Shown piece after piece: positions 7,240 to 14,832 of a stretch of DNA of 38,761 nt (positions are counted from its first letter, which is position 1; each line of letters starts with the position of its first letter). The notes under the pieces are model-generated. The model had not been told where the DNA came from and did not search any database. It worked only from the letters and a program-made list of their open reading frames with translations. Source of the stretch: an uncultured Sutterella sp. GTDB taxonomy: Bacteria > Pseudomonadota > Gammaproteobacteria > Burkholderiales > Burkholderiaceae_F. The DNA lies in the NCBI GenBank assembly GCA_900552545.1, contig USAL01000006.1, forward strand, positions 1 through 38,761, in the 5' to 3' direction. The position numbers were made by a program, and so were the translations under genes.

Positions 7240-8118
7240 TTACAGGCCGATCAAGCGATCAGCGTGCGTATAGACGTTCGTGCGGCGAGCGCGGCAGAAC
7301 GCGGCAAGCGTCATGCCGCTGCGATCGGCCATGTCGATGGCAAGCGCCGTGGGCGCCGAGACCGCAAACATGATCTCCACGCCGCAGGCCGCGGCCTTCT
7401 GCACCATTTCGTAGGAGGCGCGCGAACTCACCAGACGCGCACCGTCCTTCCAGCCGTTTTTTGCGCGCAGACCGAGGAGCTTGTCAAGGGCCGCATGGCG
7501 CCCCACGTCCTCAGCGCCGCCCGCATACGTGCCGTCGGCATTGACCCACACCGCGGCATGCGTGCAGCCCGTGAGTTCCCCCAGGCGCTCGACGCGGGTG
7601 AGGTATTCAAGGGCCGTCGCATAGTGGCGCATGTCAAAGTGCTGGGTGTTCCCCACCCGGCGGCACTCGCGCACCGCCTCCGAGAGGCTTTCCACGCCGC
7701 AAATGCCGCAGCCCGTGCGGCCCACCATCGAGCGGCGGCGCTCCTTGAGCTTCCAGAAGGATTCGCTTGCAACCGCGATGCGCACTTCCTTGCCGTTGTT
7801 GCAGCCGTCAAGCACGTCGATCGAATAGATGTCGGAAAGCGACCCGACGATGCCTTCGGAAAGCGAAAAACCGATCGCAAATTCTTCGAGCATCAGGGGA
7901 GAGGTCATCATCACGGCGTGCGAGATGCCGTTGTAGACGAGCGCCACGGGCACCTCCTCGGCCACCCAGTCGGTCGAAGCGCCTACGGCGTCGAGCTTTC
8001 GGACTTCGACGATGCGCGCGCCGGTCATGCCGGAAGTTTCCGCACGTTCGCCCGCGGCGTTGCCGGTGCCGATTTCAATGTCGTTGAACAAGCCCGTCTT
8101 CAAAATGTTTTCCCGCAT
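7240..8118 (-). CDS. fdhD: Formate dehydrogenase sulfurtransferase FdhD
   Basis: A 292-residue protein that transfers sulfur from IscS to the molybdenum cofactor of formate dehydrogenase, a step needed for activity. The hallmark CxxC motif is present as C137-G-I-C140 in GRTGCGICG. The conserved C-terminal nucleotide-binding-like fold includes GAEDVGRHAALDK and SSRASYEMVQKA. The ATG at 8118 has an AGAGAGG site six bases upstream. It is the last gene of the fdhA-fdhB-fdhC-fdhE-fdhD group and lies 50 bases after fdhE. Cofactor maturation by FdhD fits a molybdenum or tungsten enzyme encoded in the same cluster. Confidence 0.96.
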   Translation of the reverse strand: MRENILKTGLFNDIEIGTGNAAGERAETSGMTGARIVEVRKLDAVGASTDWVAEEVPVALVYNGISHAVMMTSPLMLEEFAIGFSLSEGIVGSLSDIYSIDVLDGCNNGKEVRIAVASESFWKLKERRRSMVGRTGCGICGVESLSEAVRECRRVGNTQHFDMRHYATALEYLTRVERLGELTGCTHAAVWVNADGTYAGGAEDVGRHAALDKLLGLRAKNGWKDGARLVSSRASYEMVQKAAACGVEIMFAVSAPTALAIDMADRSGMTLAAFCRARRTNVYTHADRLIGL

Positions 8119-8168
8119 ACCGACCTCTCTTTACCCGGTCCTTCTTGTTGTGCCCTTCTTTGCAAGTG

Positions 8169-9059
8169 TCAGGCGCTTTGCGTCTTGCCGGCCTTTTCCT
8201 CTTCGTAGAAATTCTCGAGCCCGCTCATCACGATGCCCTCGACGTCGGCATTGAAGTTCAACTCCTCGCCCGCAAAGACCGTGGGCATCGCCGCCCCGCA
8301 GGACTTGCAGACGTGAAGCCGGTGCGACTCGTCCTTTTCGTCGTGCACGTAGGAGAGGTCCGAAACCGCCTCATCGCCGCATACCGCGCAGCGGATGCGC
8401 TCGAACTTCCAGCTCGCGCCGCAACAGGTGCAGTAAAGCTTCTTGACGTTGCCGTTGCGCATCGTGCCGACGACGGCGGCAATTGCTGCCGGCCCGCCGC
8501 ACACGGGGCACTTGAGCGCGCGCTCGGTGTGCACGGTATCAGGCTGCAGCGCATCAATCTCGCGGCCCGCTTCACTTGCCACGGGATCAAGAAACGCGCG
8601 GATCGCAAAGCCCGCCACCGGGAGCACAAAGATCTCGAGCACGTCCTTGTTTTCCACCAGGCTCTCGATGCGCTCGAGATAGGCGTAGGGGTCGGAGGCC
8701 GCAAGCGCCACAAGTTCGGGTGCGGCAAGGGCCTGCCAGTCGACGCAAGCGCACAGGGCGCGCCCTTCGTCGTTTAAGTCCGAGGCCTCGACAAAGACCG
8801 CCGCAAGTTCCGTGAGCGCCTCATAAAAGGCTTTGGGGTCGAGCCTGACGGGCGACTTCTTCAAAAGCGTGATCGTCCCGCGCTGCGCGGCCTCAAAGTC
8901 CTCATGCGTCCACTGCGGCATGACGGTCTGGGAGCGGGCCGAAATCTCGGCCGCGCGCTTGATGAGCGCCCCGAAGACCTTGAGCTTATCGGCAAGAAGC
9001 GCATCCTCGGTGCCGGCGTATTTGGCGAGAGACCGTTCAATGTTCTTGATGTTGAGCAT
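8169..9059 (-). CDS. fdhE: Formate dehydrogenase accessory protein FdhE
   Basis: A 296-residue cytoplasmic rubredoxin-like protein needed for maturation of the periplasm-facing formate dehydrogenase. It has the four cysteine pairs of the family: CPVCGG, CTCCGASW, CAVCGD and CKSCG, spread over about residues 180-275, which bind iron. The ATG at 9059 follows an AAGGA motif at a rather long distance (12 bases), so translation may be modest or coupled. It stands between fdhC (with a structured gap) and fdhD. Its presence together with FdhD, with the same strand and order, makes the operon assignment sure. Confidence 0.94.
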   Translation of the reverse strand: MLNIKNIERSLAKYAGTEDALLADKLKVFGALIKRAAEISARSQTVMPQWTHEDFEAAQRGTITLLKKSPVRLDPKAFYEALTELAAVFVEASDLNDEGRALCACVDWQALAAPELVALAASDPYAYLERIESLVENKDVLEIFVLPVAGFAIRAFLDPVASEAGREIDALQPDTVHTERALKCPVCGGPAAIAAVVGTMRNGNVKKLYCTCCGASWKFERIRCAVCGDEAVSDLSYVHDEKDESHRLHVCKSCGAAMPTVFAGEELNFNADVEGIVMSGLENFYEEEKAGKTQSA

Positions 9060-9111
9060 AGGGAGGAAATGTCCTTGCGTTCGTGTTTGTTGGGGATTTG
9101 AAAGTCTTAAG

Positions 9112-9199
9112 GGAAAAGCCCTTTGAGGGGAAGTGCTCCGCCGCGCTGGGAGGCGGGGCTCCCCTCGCGGTCCGGGCAGAACCGCAAAGGGGCTTTTCC
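9112..9199 (-). other. Large inverted repeat between fdhC and fdhE
   Basis: GGAAAAGCCCTTTG at 9112-9125 pairs with CAAAGGGGCTTTTCC at 9185-9199 (one bulged G), enclosing inner complementary pieces (GAGGGG with CCCCTC, and a CCGCC/GGCGG stem). On the minus-strand transcript this gives a long branched hairpin without a following T-run. It may set a lower level of fdhE/fdhD than of the structural genes, or act as an mRNA 3'-stabiliser for fdhABC. This is seen as structure only. Confidence 0.6.
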
Positions 9200-9211
9200 G
9201 TAGTTTTCAGG

Positions 9212-9937
9212 TTACTTCTTGGCCGGATCCTTTTCTTCGGTCACGTTCTTGCCCAGAGCCAGCTCTTCGTTGGCCCAGTAGCCCCAGTGGTAGGCGGCGT
9301 CGGATTCGCTGACCTTGCCGTCGCCGAACATGATGCGCGCCGTGCCGCGGTAGGGCTGGAAGATGCCCGCGCCGAGGTAGATGTGCGCAATGCCCACAAA
9401 GACCGTGAGGAAGAAGAAGATGTCGTGCACGACGTGCGCAAGAAGCACCGTCTCCTGCGAGAACTCGACCTTCCAGCCGCCGTCGGGAAGGATGCCCGTG
9501 TTAAGCCACAGGACCATGCCCGAGAGAGCCATGAAGATGCAGAAGAAGACGAGTGCGCCGTCAGCCAGTCGCTGCGCGGACTTCACGTGGTGCTGCGGAG
9601 GCATGTGCACCTTGCCCGGGGCAAAGAGATAAAGCGGGAACTTCATCGCCCAGGCGACGTCGTCCTTGTCCCATTTGCCGAAGATGTCCTCCTTGAAGAG
9701 GTGCACGAAGCCGCCCGGAGAACGCAGCACCGCGATGATCGGCACCACGATGAAGGGAATCGCGAGGATGCGGTGGATCATGCGCATGGTGTGCGTGAAG
9801 GCGCCTCCCATGGTGCCTCCCCCCAGGCTCGGCACGAAGACGAACAGTCCGGTGACCGCCAGCAGGATGCAGCAGATGGCAACCACGCCGTGCGTCACGC
9901 GGGTGAGCAGCGAATGACGCTGGATGTAGCGAGTCAT
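9212..9937 (-). CDS. fdhC: Formate dehydrogenase cytochrome b556 subunit (gamma)
   Basis: About 241 residues forming the membrane anchor and quinone-reducing subunit of the respiratory formate dehydrogenase, a di-heme cytochrome b. Four membrane segments can be seen: residues about 10-35 (THGVVAICCILLAVTGLFVF), about 55-75, about 130-150 (ALVFFCIFMALSGMVLWL) and about 170-195 (HDIFFFLTVFVGIAHIYL). Histidines suited to heme ligation include those in LTRVTHG, MRMIHR and LLAHVVHD. I prefer the ATG at 9937, eight bases after GAGAGG; the upstream GTG and ATG at 9946 and 9943 are too close to that site. It follows fdhB with a 20-base gap. The soluble tail ends with a charged EEKDPAKK. Confidence 0.93.
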   Translation of the reverse strand: MTRYIQRHSLLTRVTHGVVAICCILLAVTGLFVFVPSLGGGTMGGAFTHTMRMIHRILAIPFIVVPIIAVLRSPGGFVHLFKEDIFGKWDKDDVAWAMKFPLYLFAPGKVHMPPQHHVKSAQRLADGALVFFCIFMALSGMVLWLNTGILPDGGWKVEFSQETVLLAHVVHDIFFFLTVFVGIAHIYLGAGIFQPYRGTARIMFGDGKVSESDAAYHWGYWANEELALGKNVTEEKDPAKK

Positions 9938-9957
9938 AGTCATCACCTCTCTAGCGG

Positions 9958-10854
9958 TTAGTTGTTGCGGGCTTCTTTTTCAAGAAGCTCCTTGACTTCA
10001 CGGTCGGCCAGAGCACGCTGCTCGGGCGTCCAGCTCTTCTTGGCCTCGTCGATCGTGACCTCGTCGCGCTTGTAGCCGCGGGCGGCCACAAACGAAGCGG
10101 CAAGACCCGCGACCACGACGGCAGCGCCCACACCCGTCACCGCGCGCATGGCCGTAGCCATCGTCACGAGCGAATTCTTCTTCGGGTTGGTGGGAAGCCC
10201 GTAGGCCTCGTGCCCGTGCTTGCAGACCTGCAGCACGTGCAGACCGCCCATTTCGTTTTCGCCGTAGAGCTCGGCCTTCTCGAACCCCTTCTTCTTGAGG
10301 AACTCGACGCGCTTCTTGCCCTTGGCGATCATCTCGTCGCGCGGACCGAAGCTCAGCGCCTCGGGCTGGCAGGTCTTCACGCAGGCCGGGATTCCGCCCT
10401 CTTCGAGGCGATCAAGGCACAGCGTGCACTTGTCGATGCGATCGTCCGTGGGCCTAAAGCGCGGGACGTCGAACGGGCAGGCCGACTCGCAGTACGTGCA
10501 GCCGTTGCACTTGTCGGTATCGAAGGCAACGACGCCCGACTCGGTCTTGTAGAGCGCGCCCGAGGAGCAGATCTCCACACAGGCCGCGTCGGTGCAGTGA
10601 AAGCACGACCGGCGGCCGATGGCGAAGTTGAGGTACTGAAACTTGTTGCCCGATTCGTGCTCGGCAAAGGTCATCACGAGACGCGTGTCGCCATTCAGAT
10701 CAGCCGGGCTCTGGTAGGAGCCGGTGAACTTGTTGGCGTTGAGCCCCATGGGCGAAGGCAGTACGTTCCACTGCTTGCAGGCCACCTGGCAGCCCTTGCA
10801 ACCCGTGCAGTGCGACGAGTCGAACAGGATGGCAACTTCTTTATTGCTAGCCAT
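9958..10854 (-). CDS. fdhB: Formate dehydrogenase iron-sulfur subunit (beta)
   Basis: A 298-residue electron-transfer subunit of the FdnH/FdoH type carrying four [4Fe-4S] clusters between FdhA and the cytochrome b subunit. Cysteine groups visible in order are CTGCKGCQVACKQW (start), CFHCTDAACVEIC, CNGCTYCESACPFDVP and CTLCLDRLEEGGIPACVKTC. A single C-terminal membrane helix (residues about 234-255) follows, the usual anchor in this subunit, and then a charged tail. The ATG at 10854 has AAGGAG eight bases upstream. It lies 28 bases after fdhA. Gene symbols for this subunit vary among species (fdnH, fdoH, fdhB, fdsB); the function is not in doubt. Confidence 0.95.
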   Translation of the reverse strand: MASNKEVAILFDSSHCTGCKGCQVACKQWNVLPSPMGLNANKFTGSYQSPADLNGDTRLVMTFAEHESGNKFQYLNFAIGRRSCFHCTDAACVEICSSGALYKTESGVVAFDTDKCNGCTYCESACPFDVPRFRPTDDRIDKCTLCLDRLEEGGIPACVKTCQPEALSFGPRDEMIAKGKKRVEFLKKKGFEKAELYGENEMGGLHVLQVCKHGHEAYGLPTNPKKNSLVTMATAMRAVTGVGAAVVVAGLAASFVAARGYKRDEVTIDEAKKSWTPEQRALADREVKELLEKEARNN

Positions 10855-10882
10855 TATTTATTCTCCTTCAAACACCGCAGCA

Positions 10883-13800
10883 TCAGGCTGCCCGTTCCAG
10901 ATTCACAAGGAAGGCCTTGTATTCCGGAATCCACGAGTTGGGGTCGCCGACATTGGGCGTGAGATCGTTGACGTTGTCGCCCGTGGCGAACTTGGTTCCC
11001 CACGAGAAGTGGTGCGGCATGCCGACCACGTGCGTCACCTTGCCGTCGATCACCATGGGCTTCATGCGCTTGGTGACCATCGCAGCGACCTTGACCGAGG
11101 CGCGGTTGTTCCAGACGCGCACCATTTCGCCGTTCTTGATGCCCTTTTCCTTGGCAAGCTCCTCGCTGATTTCGATGAAGTTGCACGGAATGAGCTCGTT
11201 CAACCACGGGATGTTGCGGGTCTGCGTGCCCGACTGCCAGTGCTCGACCACCGAGTAGGTGGTGACCACGTACGGGTAGTCCTTGCTTGCGCCGCGCTTC
11301 ACGGACGGATCGTCGGTAAAGACTGCGCAGGGGTTGCCGCCGGCGCCGTTCAGAAGGTTCTGCACGGGCGACTCATGGGGCTCGAAGTGTTCCGGAAGCG
11401 GCCCGTCGCTCATGCCCGAGGCAAAGAGTCTTGCGTTCTGCTCCCAGGTCATGAAGAAGGCGTTGTTGTCGGGCGCAGCGGCGGTAACGAAGTCGCCCAC
11501 GTCGTTTTGCACCCACTTGCCGTTCTTCCATTCGACCAAGACGCGCTTGGGGTTGTACGGACGGCCTTCCAAGTCGGCCGAGGCGCGGTTGTAGAGCACG
11601 CGGCGGTTCGCGGGCCAGGCAAACGACCAGTTTGGGAAGAGACCGAGCCCCGTCGGATCGTCCTTACTGCGGCGCGTCATGGGTTGCTTCATCGGATCCA
11701 TCTTCTCGGCCTCGTTGTTGTAGTAGCCCGAGAAGATCCAGATGCCGCAGGCGGTCGTGCCGTCGGCCTGCAGGCTGCCGTAGGCGGGCACGAGCTTGCC
11801 GGTTGCGACTTCGTAGCCGTTCAGAGCCCAGCACAGTGCACGAAGATCGGGCTTTCCGTTGATCGTGTAGTCCATGTTGGTCTTCAGGATCTGATCGGGG
11901 CAGGCGCCGCCTTCCTTTTCATAAAGGCCGCGGATTTCCTTCCAGAGCATCAGCATGATCTCGAAGTCGTTCTTGGCCTCTCCGGGCGGTTCAACTGCCT
12001 TTTCGCGCCACTGAATCCAGCGGCCGGAGTTGTTGATCGAGCCCGTCTTTTCATAGATCAGGGCCGCAGGCAGGAAGTAGCACTCGGTCTTCACGTCGGC
12101 GGGCTTCATGTCGGGCGCGCGCCAGAAGTCGGCCGTTTCCGTAAAGAACCAGTCGGCCACGACGAGCCAGTCGAGCTTAGCCATCGAGTTGCGCGCGTGC
12201 TTGGCATTCGGCGTGGAATGCGCCGGATTCATGCCCCAGCAGAAGTAGCCCTTGATGCGCTCGTCGCGCATCTGGTTGAAGGTCATGATCGTCGAGTAGT
12301 ACGCGTAGTCATGCTCCGGGCTGATCTTGGGCAGCAGGTCGTAGCAGTAGTCGTTTTCGACGGTCGCGTTGGCGCCGAACCATTCCTTCAGAGCCGAGAC
12401 CCAGAACTTGGGCTTGTTGGTGTAGTAGCCCGCAGCGTACGTTTCCTTCGACAGGTAGTCGGCAAGCGTCGGATGGATGTCGCCGCGCGGCCAGGAGAGG
12501 TAGCCCGGGGCCTGGTGGACCGAGGCGCCCACGTCGGTCGAGCCCTGCACGTTGGGTTCGCCGCGCAGCGCGTTGATGCCGCCGCCCGCGTTGCCGATGT
12601 TGCCCAAGAGAAGCTGCACGAGGCACATGATGCGGCAGTTCTGGCTGCCGTAGGTGTGCTGCGTTTCGCCCAGAGCATAGAGAATCGAGCCCGCGCGGTC
12701 GGGCTTGCCGGTCGAGGCGTAGGTCTGCCAGACCTTGAGCAGCACGTCCTTGTCCATGCCCGTGATGCGGTTGACCATGTCAAGGGTGTAGCGCGAGAAG
12801 TGCTTCTTCAGGAGATTGAAGGCGCAACGCGGGTTGGTGAGCGTCATATCCTTCTTGAGGACTTTGAGCGCAGGCGTCTTGAACTTGGGGGTGCCCGGCT
12901 TGTTCACCCAGGCAAAGGGCGAGCCCTCGCGCGTATCCCACTGGCGCTGGCTGTCGACGTCGTAGCCCCAGGTCGCGGCGCTGTACTTCTTCTTTTCCGG
13001 ATCCCAGCCCGAGAAGAAACCCTTCACCGGGTCAAATTCGTAGTCCTCGCGAATGATGTCGGCCGCGTTCGTGTAGTTGAGCACGTAGTCGTGGTGCCAG
13101 AGATCATTCTCGATGATGTAGTTAATGAGGCCGCCGAAGAAGGCGATATCGGTGCCAGGGCGCAGACGGCCGTAGATGTCGGCCTGCGCGGCCGAGCGCG
13201 AGTAGCGCGGATCGATCACGATCCAGGTCGCGCCCTTGTCCTGGGCGCGTTCGACCCAGCGCGAAGAGAGCGGATGGTTTTCGACGTTGTTCGAGCCGAT
13301 CGTCATGATGACGTCGGAGTTGGCGAAGTCGCACCAGTGGCTCGTCATGGAGCCGCGGCCGAACGTGGGCGCAAGGCCCGAGACGGTCGAGGAGTGGCAC
13401 ACGCGCGTCTGGTTGTCGATGGCGACGACGCCAAGGCTGCGGGCAAACTTCTGCACGAGCCAGGCCTCTTCGTTGCCGAGCTGAGCAGCGCCGAGACTCG
13501 CGATGCCGTCGCAGCGGTTTACCGTGACGCCGTCTTCGCGTTCAACGAAGCTCGCGTCGCGCGTCTTCTTGACATGGCGGGCGATCTCCTTGACGGCCTG
13601 CTCCCAGCTGATGCGCTCCCACTTGTCCGAGCCCGGACGACGCACCATCGGGTAGATGACGCGGTCGGGATGGCGGCTCGTGGTGCGGTCAGGATTGACG
13701 ACGTTGCGCAGACCCCACATGGCCGCGCCCTTCGGGCACAGGCCGCCGAGGTTGACCGGATGATCGGGGTCGCCTTCGAGGTTGATGAGCTCGCCGTTGC

Positions 13801-13990
13801 GCGACGAGCAGATGGTGCCGCAACCGCCGGAGCAGTAGCAGCAGATGTTGGTAACTTCTTGAACGTTCTGAAGTTTGTAGGGAGCCTTCTTGGCGGGCGC
13901 AGCGATCGCCTTGCCCGTGAGTGCGGCGGCCACGCCGCCGGTGCCGACAAGAAAACCTCTCTTGAAGAAACTTCTGCGAGAAACTTCCAT
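10883..13990 (-). CDS. fdhA: Respiratory formate dehydrogenase, molybdopterin catalytic subunit (Cys form)
   Basis: A 1035-residue periplasmic enzyme that oxidises formate to CO2, passing electrons to FdhB and FdhC. The ATG at 13990 follows AGGAGGG and opens a Tat signal, SRRSFFKRG, with a hydrophobic stretch and a cleavage region around AIAAP. A [4Fe-4S] motif follows (ICCYCSGGCGTIC, then LCPKGAA). The molybdenum ligand position, selenocysteine in E. coli FdnG/FdoG, is cysteine here: C198 in NQTRVCHSST. The motif SGLAPTFGRGSMTSHW that follows is the family signature. No in-frame TGA is used, so no selenocysteine machinery is needed. The C-terminal MopB domain ends with VPHHF-like and NDLTPNVGDPNSWIPE. 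Upstream is an 842-base divergent region shared with bcsA. Confidence 0.97.
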   Translation of the reverse strand: MEVSRRSFFKRGFLVGTGGVAAALTGKAIAAPAKKAPYKLQNVQEVTNICCYCSGGCGTICSSRNGELINLEGDPDHPVNLGGLCPKGAAMWGLRNVVNPDRTTSRHPDRVIYPMVRRPGSDKWERISWEQAVKEIARHVKKTRDASFVEREDGVTVNRCDGIASLGAAQLGNEEAWLVQKFARSLGVVAIDNQTRVCHSSTVSGLAPTFGRGSMTSHWCDFANSDVIMTIGSNNVENHPLSSRWVERAQDKGATWIVIDPRYSRSAAQADIYGRLRPGTDIAFFGGLINYIIENDLWHHDYVLNYTNAADIIREDYEFDPVKGFFSGWDPEKKKYSAATWGYDVDSQRQWDTREGSPFAWVNKPGTPKFKTPALKVLKKDMTLTNPRCAFNLLKKHFSRYTLDMVNRITGMDKDVLLKVWQTYASTGKPDRAGSILYALGETQHTYGSQNCRIMCLVQLLLGNIGNAGGGINALRGEPNVQGSTDVGASVHQAPGYLSWPRGDIHPTLADYLSKETYAAGYYTNKPKFWVSALKEWFGANATVENDYCYDLLPKISPEHDYAYYSTIMTFNQMRDERIKGYFCWGMNPAHSTPNAKHARNSMAKLDWLVVADWFFTETADFWRAPDMKPADVKTECYFLPAALIYEKTGSINNSGRWIQWREKAVEPPGEAKNDFEIMLMLWKEIRGLYEKEGGACPDQILKTNMDYTINGKPDLRALCWALNGYEVATGKLVPAYGSLQADGTTACGIWIFSGYYNNEAEKMDPMKQPMTRRSKDDPTGLGLFPNWSFAWPANRRVLYNRASADLEGRPYNPKRVLVEWKNGKWVQNDVGDFVTAAAPDNNAFFMTWEQNARLFASGMSDGPLPEHFEPHESPVQNLLNGAGGNPCAVFTDDPSVKRGASKDYPYVVTTYSVVEHWQSGTQTRNIPWLNELIPCNFIEISEELAKEKGIKNGEMVRVWNNRASVKVAAMVTKRMKPMVIDGKVTHVVGMPHHFSWGTKFATGDNVNDLTPNVGDPNSWIPEYKAFLVNLERAA

Positions 13991-14493
13991 GGAACCCTCC
14001 TGAGGGGAGTTTTTCTTCTTTGCCGGCGCGAGGATCGGCTTGCCGGGAAGGCAGAATTGGGGAGTCTCTGCCGCTTCGGGGTAAAACGCCGACAACGTCT
14101 CGCGCGTCATTCTTTTACAGAACAGACGACGACCGGCACCCACTTGGCATGCACTGCGGGCCACACCGGCGCATCATCTCAGGGCCTCATTGTCATGAGC
14201 ACACCCGAGGAGCGTCAATCGGTCGTTGGGAGGTCATCCGCCTCGCCCTTCAAGGTGTTTGTCGACACCCCAACCCCCGGGCAAACACTGACACGGAAAG
14301 CAAAAATTTCTCAACACACACCAATACGCTCGGAATTACGCCTCCCTGTCTACGCTTTTGGTCGATGGCTTCATGCGCCGACAGACCGAGCACCACGCAA
14401 AAAGAAGGGCCTTGCCCCCACCTTTCTTGGCCGAACGACCTACCCCCAACCGACACATCGACTCTACTTCCGAGGAAAAAGACGCGAGGTTTT

Positions 14494-14509
14494 CTTGACC
14501 AATGTCAAG
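14494..14509. promoter_or_regulatory. FNR/CRP-type palindrome in the fdhA-bcsA divergent region
   Basis: CTTGACCAATGTCAAG is a perfect 6-4-6 palindrome that matches the FNR-type layout TTGAT-N4-ATCAA with one symmetric change per half (TTGAC/GTCAA). An oxygen- or nitric-oxide-responsive regulator of the CRP/FNR family would make sense for a respiratory formate dehydrogenase. It lies about 500 bases from the fdhA start and 330 from bcsA, so the regulated promoter is uncertain. On the minus strand, TAGAGT at 14461-14466 could be a -10 box for fdhA. Confidence 0.5.
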
Positions 14510-14676
14510 AGCCGACTTGGTGCTACGATTAAGTGAAGATCATCCCCTGCGGCATCTCGATTCTTCACTGCCTTCGAAGGCGGTTTGACGCAGTCAAAAG
14601 CCATTTTCACGCGTTTTGAAACAATTTTCGGGGCTCGTTTTCCTGTGTTCAGGCAGGGTCGCCGCACGGAGTCTTT

Positions 14677-14732
14677 TATAATTCTCGGCAACCTGCAGAC
14701 TGAAGCAACGTTCAGTCTGCAGTTGCCTTTTT
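14677..14732 (+). promoter_or_regulatory. -10 box followed at once by a terminator hairpin (leader or attenuator of bcs operon)
   Basis: TATAAT at 14677-14682 is a perfect -10 box, though no good -35 is seen. Its expected start lies near 14689. Right there a long hairpin begins: GGCAAC-CTGCAGACTGAA, loop GCAACG, TTCAGTCTGCAG-TTGCC, followed by TTTTT at 14728-14732. This is an intrinsic-terminator shape about 100 bases before bcsA, and there is no upstream plus-strand gene for it to end. It could be an attenuator for the bcs operon, a tiny RNA, or simply a terminator blocking stray transcription. The core arrangement is seen; the role is open. Confidence 0.55.
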
Positions 14733-14832
14733 GGCTTTTATTGCCCTTTTCGTCGCCCTTTGAACCCAGTCTGACCGCACAGACGCGCACGACGGCATTT
14801 TTTCCTTCCGGCGACGTAGCCCTGCCCAATTC

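Larger units (their letters stand above)
13991..14832. other. Divergent intergenic region between fdhA and bcsA
   Basis: 842 bases with no credible gene: the open frames here lack ribosome sites and family signatures. It holds a CRP/FNR-type palindrome at 14494-14509 and a -10 box directly followed by a terminator-like hairpin at 14677-14732, listed separately. The stretch 14200-14460 is relatively rich in CA/AC repeats (for example CAAACACTGACAC and CTCAACACACACC) but shows no clear fold. It must contain the fdhA promoter on the minus strand, whose core boxes I cannot place firmly. Confidence 0.6.

Noticed and set aside
13390..13405. Selenocysteine TGA and SECIS element in fdhA
   Set aside because: The codon at the Sec position is a cysteine codon, and the frame has no internal TGA, so no selenocysteine insertion is needed.
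10724..14536. A 1270-codon plus-strand open frame
   Set aside because: It is antisense to fdhA and fdhB. Stop codons are rare on the opposite strand of GC-rich genes, and the product has no domain signature.
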